This document shows positions 12,701 to 25,620 of a DNA stretch of 64,000 nucleotides, one piece after another; the first letter of the stretch is position 1, and each line of letters opens with the position of its first letter. The notes below the pieces were generated by a model, which was given only the letters and a program-made list of their open reading frames with translations, had not been told where the DNA came from and made no database searches. A program made the translations under genes and the position numbers. Source of the stretch: Atrichornis clamosus (Eukaryota; Chordata; Aves; Passeriformes; Menuridae); NCBI GenBank assembly GCA_013400975.1, contig WBMZ01006410.1, positions 124,001-188,000 of the forward strand, written 5' to 3'.

Positions 12701-14675
12701 TCTTAGGCTTTGTTTTATTTTATCTCATTTATCAGTCATTAATTTTGCACAAAAGATGTCAATTCTGAGGAAGTTTAATTTGGCTTTACCATCCATCCTT
12801 TTACTTACAATGTAATTACTACCAGTCCCTCTGTCAGAGATTACTGTGAAGGTCAGTGGCTATTGGTCATTTGCTTAATTTTCTGTTGATTCCCTCATCT
12901 GGAGCAAGTGCAGCAAGTGTCTGCACCCTTTGGTGAGAACAACCTAAGCAGGCTGGCAGAGATCAGTAACTTCAGCAAAATGGTTCTTGACTAGTTCTGC
13001 AGATTGCTCATTCCCATTAGCTAATGAGAATTTCTAGGGCCTGGTTAAGCTTTTTCTTACTTCAGGACAGTAATTTCTCCCTTTTAGTGCTCTGATTTAT
13101 TTCCCATTTCTGTAACAGGGAGTGATAGTGCATTCATGCCCTTAAGGCTCTGTTTTCATGCTCTGGTTGTGTTTTGAAAACAAGGCAAATATTCACAGAA
13201 GGCTTGGAAAACATAATGTGCCTGAAGAGTCTGACAAGTGAGAAAGGTTTACAGATATGTGCCGTATAAAAGTTTTTATACTTCTATCCTATGTGGATAT
13301 GAGTTACTACTCCCTGACCTTTTCCCCCTAAATGCTACAAAATGTTTATCAGTATTGGGTAATCAGGGTTTGACAGTGATGACTGCTTGACATCATCACC
13401 TAATTTCTGTTTTCATGTGAACATCTATCACAGCTATGCTTAAGGCAAAATTAATGCCTTAATGCCTAAAGGCATTTTTTTCATTGCTCTATCCAGATTT
13501 AAAAAAAAAAAAAAGATAAATCCTACTTTTGTTGTTTAATCTGTACTTGCACAGCCTCATAAATCCATCTCTAGAGAAGTACATGAAAATAATGCATAAA
13601 AGTCAGCATTTTTAGGTTTTTAAGAAATTTGTCCAGAATTGATTCTGAAGAAATGTGTAGGTCTTTCTAGTGATATTGAATAGTTTTCATTCCCTATAAC
13701 TTTTGCCTCTATTACAGTGTTTTCCCTGGAAATATATGCCTGTAATTACTGAGATTTTCTTAGTATTCATATCTGACTTCTATTGCAATCACTGTCTGCT
13801 GGCTCCTCCTTAGGCAGATGGTTAAATGAACTATTTTGAATATATTCAGATTTGCCCTTCTAATCAGTATTAAGGAACTGAATTAAACAAAGAAGCAAAT
13901 TAGTATATTTGATCTATGAAGGCAAATGGCTTAATCCAATTGTGTATTAGACCTCAAATGCATATACATATAATGATTTAAAAATGAAGGTGGTAGACTT
14001 CAATAAACTTAATGGTAGAAAGAACACGCAATTAGACTGCCATAGGCTTGTCTGGTATTTACATGGAAAAAAACAGAGATATAGTTTGGGTTCAAAGTGG
14101 GAAAATAATGTTGAAATAAATTATCAATATTTTCTTTACTTTCAGCTAGAAATTTACAGTAATTAAAAAAAAATGTTCTGCCAAAATTATAATGCCACTT
14201 AAAAGATCAGTGCTGCAAATTAGTGTATTTAACTATTTTAGTAAGGTTTGAGATATTTAACTCGAGACCAGTGTAAAGACAAAGGAAAAAATCTGGTTTG
14301 GTTCTTTCATCTCCACATGCTTGACAGTTCAAGCATGTATCAAAGTATGCTTCTAAACACTTAGCATAGGAGGATATAAGCAAATCATTCTATGACATTT
14401 CTTTCAGAAATTTAAGTTAGAGTGAATAAGGTGTATCTGACCTAAACTGATGTCTAAAAGCAAAGTGTCCAATCTGAATCAACCATTCAGCTCTTTCCAG
14501 AGTAATGCAGAAAGATGGGTAGCCACAGAAACAAACTTACCCGTCTGAGATGCTTACTTGGGACGGCATTAATCATCTGCAGGAGGCACTTATCTCCAAT
14601 AAATTCTATGCCAACTGTGCTGTCTTAAAATGCTCTACTTGAGGTAGCCAGGTGACATGGAGAATTCCAGTTATA
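6743..14675. other. Unassigned intronic sequence with homopolymer runs
   Basis: No recognisable gene or repeat family. It includes a run of ten G followed by a T-rich stretch (8526-8562), a very AT-rich segment around 9050-9500, a T14 run at 11413-11426 and an A14 run at 13501-13514. The frames at 7175-7560 overlap each other and look like nothing known. Confidence 0.5.
8526..8562 (+). repeat. G10 run followed by T-rich tract
   Basis: Ten consecutive G (8526-8535) followed by about 27 nt made almost only of T. This is a simple-sequence stretch prone to length variation and sequencing error. Confidence 0.9.
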
Positions 14676-14893
14676 ACTTAGGAAAAAGTTTTTTCACAGT
14701 AAGTGTGGTCAAGCACCATACTGACTTTCCCGGGGAAGCTGTGGACTCTCCATTCCGGCAGGCACTAAAAACTTCACTGGCCTTATCCCTGTGTCAAGTC
14801 AAGGCTGCTGGTTAGGACTGCTTTGAGAACAAGGGAGGTGGAACAGATGACATCCAGAAACATGTTCTCAAACTAAACCATCTTGTGAATTCT
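14676..14893 (+). mobile_element. CR1 LINE 3' end (old subfamily)
   Basis: The sequence follows a CR1 tail from 'aggaaaaagttttttcac' through 'gaagctgtggactctcc', 'ggcaggcactaaaaac' and 'aaggctgctggttaggactg' to a worn end at 'aaaccatcttgtgaattct'. The variant with the 'aaggctgctgg' segment differs from the 'gatgtccctgc' tails elsewhere in the window, so it belongs to another CR1 subfamily. No coding remnant is left apart from the last few ORF2 codons. Confidence 0.8.
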
Positions 14894-15086
14894 AAAGGAC
14901 TTACAGCAAAGCAGAGACTAAGACTATTGTGTTTACAGGAGGTAAGAAACCGTGAAAGGGAGGTGATGAAGAAACAAAGCCAGATGGATTTTGTCCAGCC
15001 TGAAATGCTGCTGAATACTGTGACTCAAGCGATGCAAGGTTGATAGGGAGAAGTAATATATCGTGTTAGATCAAGAAGCTTCAAGT

Positions 15087-15170
15087 GCCCTTCACCCCTT
15101 TACACCTCCCAGATCTCACCCCTCACCCCCTTTCTCCCCCCAACCACCCTGCCCCCTTCAAACTTCAGCT
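15087..15170 (+). repeat. C-rich low-complexity tract with G-quadruplex motif on the minus strand
   Basis: A pyrimidine-rich stretch with many runs of three to six C. At 15126-15156 four C runs (5, 6, 3 and 5 long) are separated by 5, 5 and 2 bases. The minus strand therefore fits the canonical G3+N1-7 quadruplex pattern, and the + strand fits an i-motif pattern. Confidence 0.75.
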
Positions 15171-16476
15171 CTTGCTGGAATATAGGAATCAAACAAAAAG
15201 AGTAAAGGATGAGATTAGAATTAAAGAAGGTATGTGAAAAATATATTGTGATGTACTAAGATAGATCTTCATTTAAGACGTGCTTTCCCTAAGTTTGCAA
15301 TCATTGCATCATTGCTATTTTACTTCAGAGAGCTAAAATATGATTTCTAGTGCTCATAGTCTTGGTTCATCTCTGGCTAAATTTTTGTAAATGAATGTAG
15401 GAGGATGGAGAGTAGGAGTAAAGAAAGATATCAAACATATGGATTGAACTGTGACAGGCTATACTGCCTCCTATCCAAAGGATGACTCTCAAGTAAAGTT
15501 ACGAATCTTAGGACTGAGACCTGGAAACACTGACTAGATTCTGCCCAGACTTGGATGTATGAGTGGCTTAATTTAAAACCTGTTGGTGTCTCTGCATGGT
15601 GGTGGAACAGGAGAACCGGTAAAGTAGGGGTGAAAATTTGTGGTTTATGTTAAGCTGTGACATCATTCCCTGTTGGATATTTACAACTTGTCTTTTCATC
15701 AAGGGAATACCACTTCATAGTAATTGAAGTTACATTTCAGCATTAAATTAAGGAATAGTTATTTCCAAGGGTTTGGGGCATTGAAAGTAAAAGAAATTAA
15801 TACTGCCTAGATACAGTATCTCAACCTTCACACAGTTGCTTGAGAAGAACGTAAGCTGGTGGAGTGTTTCAATTAGTGAGATGTTCAGTTTGGAAAATTC
15901 ACACTGTGAGGGAGAAGCTCACAATTAGAGCTTAAAGTTTGGTCTGCATTCTGCTTGCCAAAACATCTGCTGCAAACTGATGTCTTCTTTTGACATGGTG
16001 TGAAATTAAGTTCCTTTGATTAACTTATTTTCCTGCAGTTTAATGATATTACTATTAAATTTCTGGAGGTTTGTCTTGTGTGTGTGAGTGTGAGTGTGCA
16101 TTCCTGTCTTTTTCCTTCAGTAGTGGAACCAAGATGTGGTGTCTCCCCTTCCAAAACTGTTCCCTATTCATTGTAGAGGGCTGCTGTTTGTACTCTGCCA
16201 ACCCTGTCACTCCTCTTAGTGCCCAACAGTGGGCTGTTTAAAGACTAATGCACAGGGGTAGGGGGTACAGGCCACTGCAGTGGGCAACGCATATACCCTC
16301 CTCTTTTAGATATCCATACACTTAGAAAATTTAAATTCATCACCGTGTGAGTTTGGCATGACCATATAAATTCAAGAAACAAACTGTGTTCAACCTTTCT
16401 GTAGATTTGCAGTCAAAAATATTCTTCTTTTTATTCCTAAACATAATGACAGAAATAGCCAAGGACTCCAGGACAA

Positions 16477-16821
16477 TCACAATCTTGTAAAATATTGTTG
16501 TGCAAAGAGATGGGGATAAACCTCTCCATGCTGGTCTGCAAAACTTGTTGCTAGTTGTTCTAGTTTCTGAACATCTCTGTCTTCATTGATTTTATACTTC
16601 AGCACCCTGTGTACCTCATTTTCTCTTTGATGGCTTAATTGAGGTGGAAAGGCACTGGCATTTACTTCATGTCCTACAGGAGATAAGTGTTTGGGCAAGA
16701 GATTGACCTGAATTCGTCTAGACTGTGGTATCTGCTTACTGCAGGCACATTTCTGCTGTGGTATGAGGTAGCTGCCATTTCCTTTCATACACAACACTAT
16801 GATATGAAGTGGACATCTCAA
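16477..16821 (-). other. Unidentified 114-codon ORF, possible retrocopy fragment
   Basis: I do not recognise this protein. The frame starts MRCPLHIIV and ends FAQQYFTRL. It is hydrophilic, with a charged stretch of coiled-coil-like composition (roughly residues 66-95), no signal peptide and no obvious domain. Its composition looks more coding-like than other frames nearby. An AATAAA on the minus strand lies about 42 bp after the stop (16430-16435 on +), as a polyadenylation signal would. There is no visible poly-A tail or target-site duplication. It could be a worn processed pseudogene, an unrelated antisense exon or chance. Confidence 0.25.
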
Positions 16822-19476
16822 AATGGGTCATTGTCAGTCCCTCAAATGTAGCACCCATTATTTTAAGCTGATTTAAATTGATTAACTCCCCTGCTCAGAG
16901 ATACCAAATATTCTTACATAGTCTGGAAATTACTTAATGGTTTAGATACATGAACTATGTCTTTCTTAGTAATTTTTAAATAGTAATGTTAGCTATAACT
17001 AATTAGATTGTTAGATGTATTTTTAGTTTTAATAGGTTAGCAGAGTCTCTTAACAAATAGTATTTTTTTGAGTACTTGTGGGGATGGGACAAATGAGGGT
17101 ATGATGTCATATTTAATTGCACATATTAATTTTACTCTGAAGTGGTTCTAATATTACAGGTTTGTATGTGTGTCCATTATAGCTTCTTAGTATTGCTGCA
17201 GCCTCAAACAGAAGTCATGTATCTTTTCTGGAACAAGGACTTGTTAAATGCTATTAATGGTTGCACCAAGTAAGGACAGATTTAAATGAAAACAATCAAA
17301 TACCTTATCAATCCACTTTTCTCTGAATAAATAGTGAATTGATAACAAATAAATTCTGTAGGAACTAGCTCACATTTCCCACTCCAGAGTATTACTGGAG
17401 TTTAAGTCTAGGCTGTAATTAGTTAGGCTGGTTCTAGCTGAATCTCAAATTAAATTATTTTGATAGAACACATTACAAGAAAATTCTTTAGTTGAGAACA
17501 GAATTAGTGTAAAAATGATTATTTTAATTATATAGTCCTGAAGTGGGACCTTCAGCAAAATGTATTTTGCATTTTAGGTACCATTATGCATTTGATGTAG
17601 CATGCTAGTCCTTGAGGCAAGTATCACATCATCTGCCTTGTTGCATGAAATGGCTGAATACATCTACTGTTCTTAGAGAACATGACTTGGAACATAAACC
17701 CATCAGACAAAAAAAGTTTGATGGCATCTTCTCGTTAACTCTGATGTATTGTCCAGCAGCTCATATGGAATGAATTCTGATCTAAGACTTATGTACCTTG
17801 ATGTATTTCGTATCTGTTTTACTTTGCTATTAAAAAAAATCCCTCAGCTTGGTCTGTATTGAAATAAATGCAGGCATTGCTGAATGACAGAAGAGCATGT
17901 GAATTATGTAATCACTGAGGTTTCCCCCTCCTAATCAGGTCACCTAAGTAAGAAAGGATGGAGTAATGCGTATCTCTTAAAATTTTCATTAGGAGTAAAC
18001 TAGACAAGGTGATTGTGATAAAAGCCTGTTTGGAAAAGGAGTGCATTGCAAGAAACTGTACAGAGTACAGCAGACAGAAGAACGAAGGAACAGGCAGTTC
18101 TGACCCTAAGGCAATTTTTCCTCTTCCTCCAAGAACATTAAGAATAAAACCTTAAGTGTCTTCTGTCACCCTGTGCATTTGTTACTGTGCATATGAAGTA
18201 CTGTACCTCTGAGCTATTGGTTTCCTGTGTTTTTGTATAGTAGTCAAGAAGCTCTAGTATGCCTTCCTGCTTATGAATCTCACAGCAGAATGCCCATTTT
18301 CCTTCTTACTGACTTCATTAATATGTCATCATGTGGCATCATTCAGTTCCTCATTTTCAAAATGAGTTCCTTGTCTTCAAGGTCTTCTTCCAGACTCCTC
18401 TTCATCAGTGTCAATGATGTCTCAGTGCCACTACTCCACTCTCTGTGTAATTAAAACCTTGTGTCTAGTAGGATCAAGCTCAAAATGTGTAAAGCCCCTG
18501 GAATTCTGGCTGATTTTGGTGTAGTTGACAAACAGGAGGAACAGAGATAAAACAGATATTCAAATTATTACAGGTGGTGAGTCAGAAGGGATAGGGAGAA
18601 CTCCACATCTCTCAAAATTGAATTATGTGTTCATATTGACATGCCCTGGGATCTCTTCAATCATATTTTTCCTGTAAGTCTACGGGCTAAAGTGCTACCT
18701 GCTGCTGAAGAATAGAAAGTCTGACTTCAGTTTTTATAGCAATGATTTGTCTCCCACAGTAGCAAAACTGGACTTCTGTCATTCAGCAGTGCAAACACTG
18801 GATGGCAAAAAAGAGCAACTGTCAGCAGAAAATGTGACTAAAACAGATTTTAAACACAGGATGCAGTATGTTGATGCCACTTCTATCCAAGTAACCCTTC
18901 TGTGATATAGTAGCATTGGTAAATTGTTTGATCTGTTGTCACTAAAACATGGTTATGAACTCTTCCCTGTTTATGAAAAATGCTTAAGAAAAGAAGAGAA
19001 GAGGAAGACAAAAAGATACTATCAGAAATCAATCACAGATGCTTTGGAACAGGAATTTTTATATATGGCTGTGGAGATGCAATGTTATTTTGTATGAATA
19101 TTGTATTTGCATAAGATTACCTGCCTGGTATTATTCTGGCTGCTCAGTAATGAAATCAAATGAGGCTTCTAGGGAGGAAGAGGTATTGAAGAAAACAAGG
19201 AAGGATATACACTTTATCTCTAGAAAGTATATTGAGGCTCCTTACAGAAAAAATGATGAGCTTGTCATCAGAAAATATTGATGTTCCTGTTGCCATCTCA
19301 GTTAACAAGCTTGTGTTGTTGCAGGCCAGAATCTAAGAGAAAAAAAATATTTAAGACATTAAAAAATCCTGCCTAGAAACAAAAAGCGAGAGAACAGAGA
19401 GCAAATAGTTTACCACATTGTCTGGGAAAGTTTAGGAGGAAAAGTGTAGGAGGAAAGCTTTTCTTTGCTGGCTCAG

Positions 19477-20022
19477 TGACCTGGTTTCAGCTGGGGTAGA
19501 GTTAATTTTCTTCCTAATAGTACCGTGCTATATTTTGGGTTTAGAATGAGAATAATGTTGGTAATACACTGATGTTTTAGCTGTTGCTGAGCAGTGCTGA
19601 CACTAAGTCTGAGATTTTTCAGTTTCTCACACCACTGTCCCAGCAAGGAAGTTGGGATTGCATGAGAAGTTAGTAGGGGACACAGGTGGGACAGCTGACC
19701 CAGCTGGCCAGAGGGATATTCCATACTATATGGCATCATGATGAACAACAAAACCCGGGGAGTTGGCTGGGGCATGTCAGGTTGCTACTTGGGGGCAGGC
19801 TGGGCATCAGTCAGCAGGTGGTGAGCAGTTGCACTGTGCATCATTTACTTTATATGTTCTTTTACCTTTTTTACTGTTTTGCCTTCCTTTTATGTCTTAC
19901 TAAGCTGTACTTATCTCAACCCCTGTGTTTTATCTTTTTTACTGGTTCTTTCACATCTCACTGGGGGAGAGTGAGCAAACAGCTGTGTGGTGTTTAGCTG
20001 CCTGCCAGGTTATACCACAGCA
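19477..20022 (+). mobile_element. Solo LTR of an ERVL-type endogenous retrovirus
   Basis: A single long terminal repeat without adjoining viral genes. It starts TGACCTGGTTTCAGCTGGGG, contains the 'gagaataatgttgg' and 'tgttttagctgttgctgag' segments, passes 'cagctgacccagctggcc' and 'ggcatcagtcagc', and ends at 'ccacagca'. This is the profile I know from a common ERVL-like LTR of songbirds and other Neoaves. It begins with TG and ends with CA. The flanking five bases, ctcag (19472-19476) and ctcaa (20023-20027), agree at 4 of 5, as a slightly worn target-site duplication would. A T-rich stretch near 19858-19890 precedes the 3' end. No gag, pol or env remnant was seen next to it. Confidence 0.85.
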
Positions 20023-20027
20023 CTCAA

Positions 20028-23000
20028 GGTTAGAAGTTGCTTCCAAACAGGCAACTGGATTCTCTAAGAAGCACCGAGATACATCTAAAAGTCAAATCTG
20101 CAGACATTGGATAGGCTGAATCTTTCTCTTAACTTGTGTAAAACTTTTGGTGGTGAACATAAAGGTGTCCCTTTGCCCGTGAGAACTGTTTGAGGCCTCT
20201 TATCAACTTCTGTCATGGGCACCTGAAAGCACTTTCTGTAGCTGGTCAGCACCCATAGGTGTAGTGTAGCAGCAATGGCAGCAGTGAGATTCACTTTGTT
20301 TATTTGAGTCATTGGCATCCGCCCAGAGAAAAGTGAAAACCAAGGTGCTTGTCACCTCAGAGATGCATTTATGAGTAATTGTAACTGTCCCCAAGGAACA
20401 TATATTGTGGAAGTAATTTTTTTAGACTGCTTTTCAAGGAGGCAGACTTAGAGAAGATTCATAGCATAACAGCTTCCCTGGGTCATTAACAGCAGGGGCA
20501 AAGCACAGTGCGTGAATAGTACTAGATGCACAAGCAGTAAGTCCGAGATGAAATATATTTTATATCCTGAGGAATTTTATCCTTTACAGGACTTTTTTTG
20601 GGCTTGTTGACCATAAGGAGTTATGTCACCTATCCATTCCAGTGCTTAACTTCCACAACCTCGGGTTCCTGTCCTAACATATTAAAATTGGGGTTTTTAG
20701 CAGATTCATTACTAAACAGTGAAATGAGAATTTTGTCACTCCTGCTGTTATATCTATGTTTTTGTACCACCATACAGTGAACTTTTTTCATTTATTTTGA
20801 AGAATGCAGATTAACTGTAAAACATCAGTCTACTACAGTATGTAATGCAAAGTGATAATGTCTTAATTACTTAAGATTATAAAGTTTAAAAGTTAGATGT
20901 ATATAACAACATTTGTAGGACTGTAAAACCTTTGGAAAGTCAATGCTCTGACTGTTTCACATTGGTTGAAATGTGGTTTACAAACTAGATAAAAGGAATA
21001 GTGTATTCTTAAGAATACTCTTAAGTGTATTCATAAGAACAGTGTGGCAACAAGCACATAATGTAAGTAAGAATGATGAAGGCTCTCTTTAGCTTATCAA
21101 TCAGCTAAAAACTTGCTTTTCACACTGAACATATTACAGAATGCGCACAACTTTGTGCAGCTCTTGGTAGAGTTCTGTGTAAGACAGCATTCAGGTAAAG
21201 CACTAAAGCATAGGATGTTATAGTGTTGAGAATCCAATATGGACTTTAGGCCTTAATTCTTCAAAGCATTTAAGCATGAATTTGCACATCAAAGGTATGC
21301 ACAATGACCTGCTACCCAGCAACTTCTGGTGAATTAGCACATTTCATTATAGATGACTGAAAGACAGAACTCCACAGTACAGAACAGTCAGTCCAGCTCT
21401 TACTTACATAATAATCACGATTAAAAGCAAATAACTAAAGAGATTGAACCATATTATCATGTAATTGTCTTACTTATCTTCCTTTTGCATTACAAAAATA
21501 TTTGTCTTTGACATGCTCTTTGAAGATACTTTTACATGATGATTCCATTTGCTTTGATTTTAGGTCAATAAATACTCCCGTAGAAAAGAGCTTAATTTCC
21601 TTTCTATAAAGTTCAGAGCAAAAGCATATCATTCAATATGTTAATAAATTCCTAAACAAAGAGTTTACAGTGGGGAAGCCTGCGAAAACCTTCAGTATAG
21701 AAGCACCACTAGGCCCTGCAATAACATGCCTAACACACTAGCATAGAGAGCACCAGAGAAAAGCTTTAAAATGTGTGGTGGTGGTTTGTTTTGTGGTTTT
21801 GTGTTTTTTTTAATCTGAATATGCTTTGTAATCAAAAGCATTAAAATAATTTTTTTAAAAGCATTGATTTGAACAGACATTATATGTCATATTTTTAGTT
21901 ACATTGCAAATGTGCCAGCCTGTATAATGAAAATATTGGACACCTACTTTATCATTTACTGCAATGCAGTCAGATCCATCCTGATAGGATTTATCTATTA
22001 TCTCGCTCAATTCCCTCAGAAAAAAAAATGAAATTATGTATTTCTCTTTGTGCTCTTAAAGCAGCAAATTCACTAGGTCTGTTGCATTTTTCAGTACTGG
22101 TTTTACAAACTTTTCCTTCTTTTCTCTGCAAGCTTATCAGCATTTGTAAATCAGTATTTTATTCTAGCAAACTTCTCCTGCCCTTCTACCTAAAATTCTA
22201 CAGTCCAGACAGGCAATTCTGAATTTTGGGGGGTCGTAGTGGAGTGACAAAGGAAGGAGGTGATATACACAAGAGAGAGCATGTTAGAATGCTTAATTCT
22301 TAGCACTTGAAAGGAATTCTTACCAGTGTACAACATATTTTTTGTAGCAGCATAATTATTGTTCTCAATGATTCAGGGTTTTTTCCCCCATGTGATAAAT
22401 AGCACTAATTTTTTTGAGTTAATTAAATTCTTATCTGATAATTATCTACAGTATGTTCAAAATAGCTGTTCATTTAAGTTCTGAAGTTAGGATTTTTTTT
22501 TATCACTGGCATCTTACTGACTAAGTTATAATAAAATGCAAATATCCTAAATGTTTCTCTACAACTTCATTTTGAAAGCAGTAAATTGTGATTAGTGTGA
22601 ATTGTCATGTTGATATTAAAACTTAAGGTTCATCATGACTGACTGGGAAGAAGTATGAAAATTAAGGAATGCCATTATTATGTAATAAGTTTCACTTATA
22701 TAAATACTAGTAATATTATTATTGCCATTTTTGGTAATAATATAGCTTGTTGTAGTTATATACCATTTTTGGTTAGGATCTGGGAAGATTAAAATCAGCC
22801 TAATTCGATGATGTTTACTTGGAATAATACTGCTATCAGGGATTTGAAGGATTAACTCTAAAATGTATTTTTGTAAGTATAAATTCAGAATAATTAATGT
22901 GCTTGTTCTCTTGCTGTATGTAAACCTAAATATTCTGATATTCCTTTAGAACCACTAACTACTACTGCCTTTAATGTGGGGAATATTTTTCAGATGCAAC

Positions 23001-25494
23001 AGTCACCATTAGATTTTGATATTGATTCCACCCCCCACTTCTTTGTCTGTCTGTTCCTAGGGGCATTTTTACAGGCAGGGGGATGAGTGTTTTGAGGGGG
23101 TCTGGGTGTTTTTCTGTTAGGATGTTTTGGGGTTTTAAAATTTGTTTTAGTTTTAAAAAAGAGGAGGCATATAATAGCCTCTGGTGCTCTGGTGTTCACT
23201 GTTCTGAAAATTTTCTAGTGTTAGTTCCTGGTATGTGAAATGATGGTGCATAGGTTCATAGGCAAGAAGATAAGGAGGATCTCAAAAAGGACCCTAAAGA
23301 ATTATGCAGTGCTTTTTGTGCCATGAAAAAGTACAAGGGAGCTACAATAGGACTGTGGTAAAGGTTTTACAGGAGTGCTTTTAAAACTAATGCAAGTACT
23401 GAATGCGTAAAATCAGTGATCAAGCTGGGAGCAGCAAATGTGCTATGTTATCTACAAAGATGAGACACAGTGTTCATTTTTCTTAGTAGCTAATTGAACT
23501 ACCAAGCTTTTATTGCTGCTTCTCAGTCCTTCCATTATTAGCTGAAGTTGAGATTTCTCACAAAGGTTCATCCTTGGCAGTAATAATTTGCTGCAATATA
23601 AAATAAATGACTTAACATAAAAGATTTTACTGATTGCAGTGCCAGTTGGCACTTTCTTGTTCCCTGTTGAAATGAACACAACACATTGTCTATTACAGCT
23701 GCACGGCTACCCTGTGACCACACTGTGTTGCAAGTTTTAACATTATTGCTTCTGTATGTATTTTTCCCTCATAAATTATTCTTTGCAGAAGAATGTTAAT
23801 TAGTAACTGATAGATATAAAAATTGCCAGGGACAGCCCATTAATTCCATTTACCTTAATGGCACTTAGATCATAGCTTGCAGTACAGCTGTATTCAGACT
23901 GGATTATAAATGTAATTTTTTGCATCATTAACTACCCTGATTAATCTTAGACAGCAAAAGCATAATTATAGAAACACAGGACTTGCAATGTGCCAGTTTA
24001 AAGTTGTAGCTTTGCTCTTTTATATTTACATTATTGTGAACAACATAGGTTTTGAAAATTTAGACTGAAACACTTTTTCTCCCTTTCTTAATAATTAACT
24101 TGTGCATTGTACTAGTCATTAGTCATTTCTGCTTTGACTTGGGGGTTTTGAGGTTTTATTTTGTTTGTGGTTTGTTGAGGGTTTTTTTAAAGTGCCTTTT
24201 GTAACATGCTTTGTTTTTGACTGGTGCAATTACTGGATATTTGCATAGTAATTGACCGCCATTAATGAAGTGTTCATTCTGATCAAAGAGTATTAAGGAA
24301 AGCACATGTAGTTTCTGTCTGATTTCTGTGGAGGCCAGAAGATGTCATTGTGATTTTCACATTATAATCATCGTGCCAAACAAGAGTACAAATTCAGATA
24401 CTAGTCTCAGACAGGAGCAAATTTGATGAGGTGCTGGTTTTGCAGACACCAGCAAGGAAATGGCATATTCTACTTGAGTTCAGGTTTAATGTTAATAGTT
24501 GGGAAATTTTACCAGCCTGGTATCATAAAAGCTTCTTTTGCCACGTTGGGGATTTCGACTTGTTTGTCTTTGTATTTGATCAGCAAAAGGTGATACAACC
24601 TTGTGCTGATTGTGTGCCTTTGGTGTAGTATTGTCTTATCAATATAAAACTGATGTGACAAATCCCCACCCTGATAAGTGCATAATGCTATTTTAAGTGT
24701 TAAACTTCCAGTTGAAGGTAATAATGAGAAAGGCAAGAAGTGGTAGAGGAAAAGAGAGAATATGCAATAGTAATGCCATTTCAATAATCATAAATCTGAA
24801 AAGAAAACTAAAAACAGTTCGTTGAATGACAGTGGTTCAGAAATGCCATTTATAAACAGCTGATGGATGATTCTCAAGCACATACTGGATTTTTCAGGAT
24901 CAGATGACACCACTGCATGCTGCGAATGTGCTGTGTGTCTCCTCATGTTTAATGTTAACTGAAGATTTTTTTGAACCGGGGATGAAGAAAAAACCCTTTG
25001 TAATCATTATTTCAAATTGGTGATTGCATTTATAGCTTTTATCGTAGCATCGATTTCTCGTGTGTGGAAGGAAGAACAGACAGGAGTTCATTTCAATATA
25101 ACAACCAACACTGTTGGTTTAAATTCTGTATTTGAGTCCTCTGCTTTCCTCTTCTTTCAAGCTATAGGCACAGCCAATGCAGAGGCAATCTGCTATGCAA
25201 ATTACAAGGAGATTACAATAAGCAGAGTTTTCTCAGTAGTGCCTGAAAAGGCAGCAGCACTTTTAAGAAGACATAGGAAAATAAGGGTTGTAGAACTGTA
25301 GTCTGCAGCTGCTCCTGGAGGAGGAGTACTTTTTTGGCTATTCTATCCCATAGCAGAATTGTTTGTGCCTGCAGCTGCTCATGAGAGCTGTTGTGGTAAA
25401 AATCAGTGTCTTTTGAAACAAGAACCAAAAGCCACAAGAAGTGTGGTGAGGGTTGACCAAGGACATTGCTCGAAGCTAGGAAGAAGGGGTTGGT
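20028..25494. other. Unassigned intronic sequence
   Basis: AT-rich with no recognised gene or repeat. Short frames here overlap on both strands and look like chance. The homeodomain-like TAAT words in it are expected at this base composition. Confidence 0.5.
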
Positions 25495-25620
25495 GGAAGA
25501 GGTGATGGGTTCAACTCTGCATTCAGGCACAGACCTCCACGGTGACCTTGAACCATGACTTACTCTCAGTTCCTATCTGTAAAATGAGGATAATATTTCC
25601 TGGCCTCTTAAGTGTGTCAC
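25495..25620 (+). mobile_element. Probable MIR-type SINE (ancient)
   Basis: The order 'gtgaccttgaa', 'cttactctcagttcc', 'tatctgtaaaatgagg' and 'ataatatttcctggcc' follows the MIR core and its 3' side (family form: gtgacc, cacttac, ctcagtt, tctgtaaaatgggg, ataat). MIR elements predate amniote divergence, so a copy in a bird would be one of the oldest repeats here. The ends are too worn to place exactly. A chance match is unlikely for the stretch around TCTGTAAAATG, but I could not align it. Confidence 0.6.

Larger units (their letters stand above)
14894..19471. other. Unassigned intronic sequence
   Basis: Mostly AT-rich unique sequence. The C-rich tract at 15087-15170 and the minus-strand ORF at 16477-16821 are listed separately. 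I recognise nothing else in it. Confidence 0.5.
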
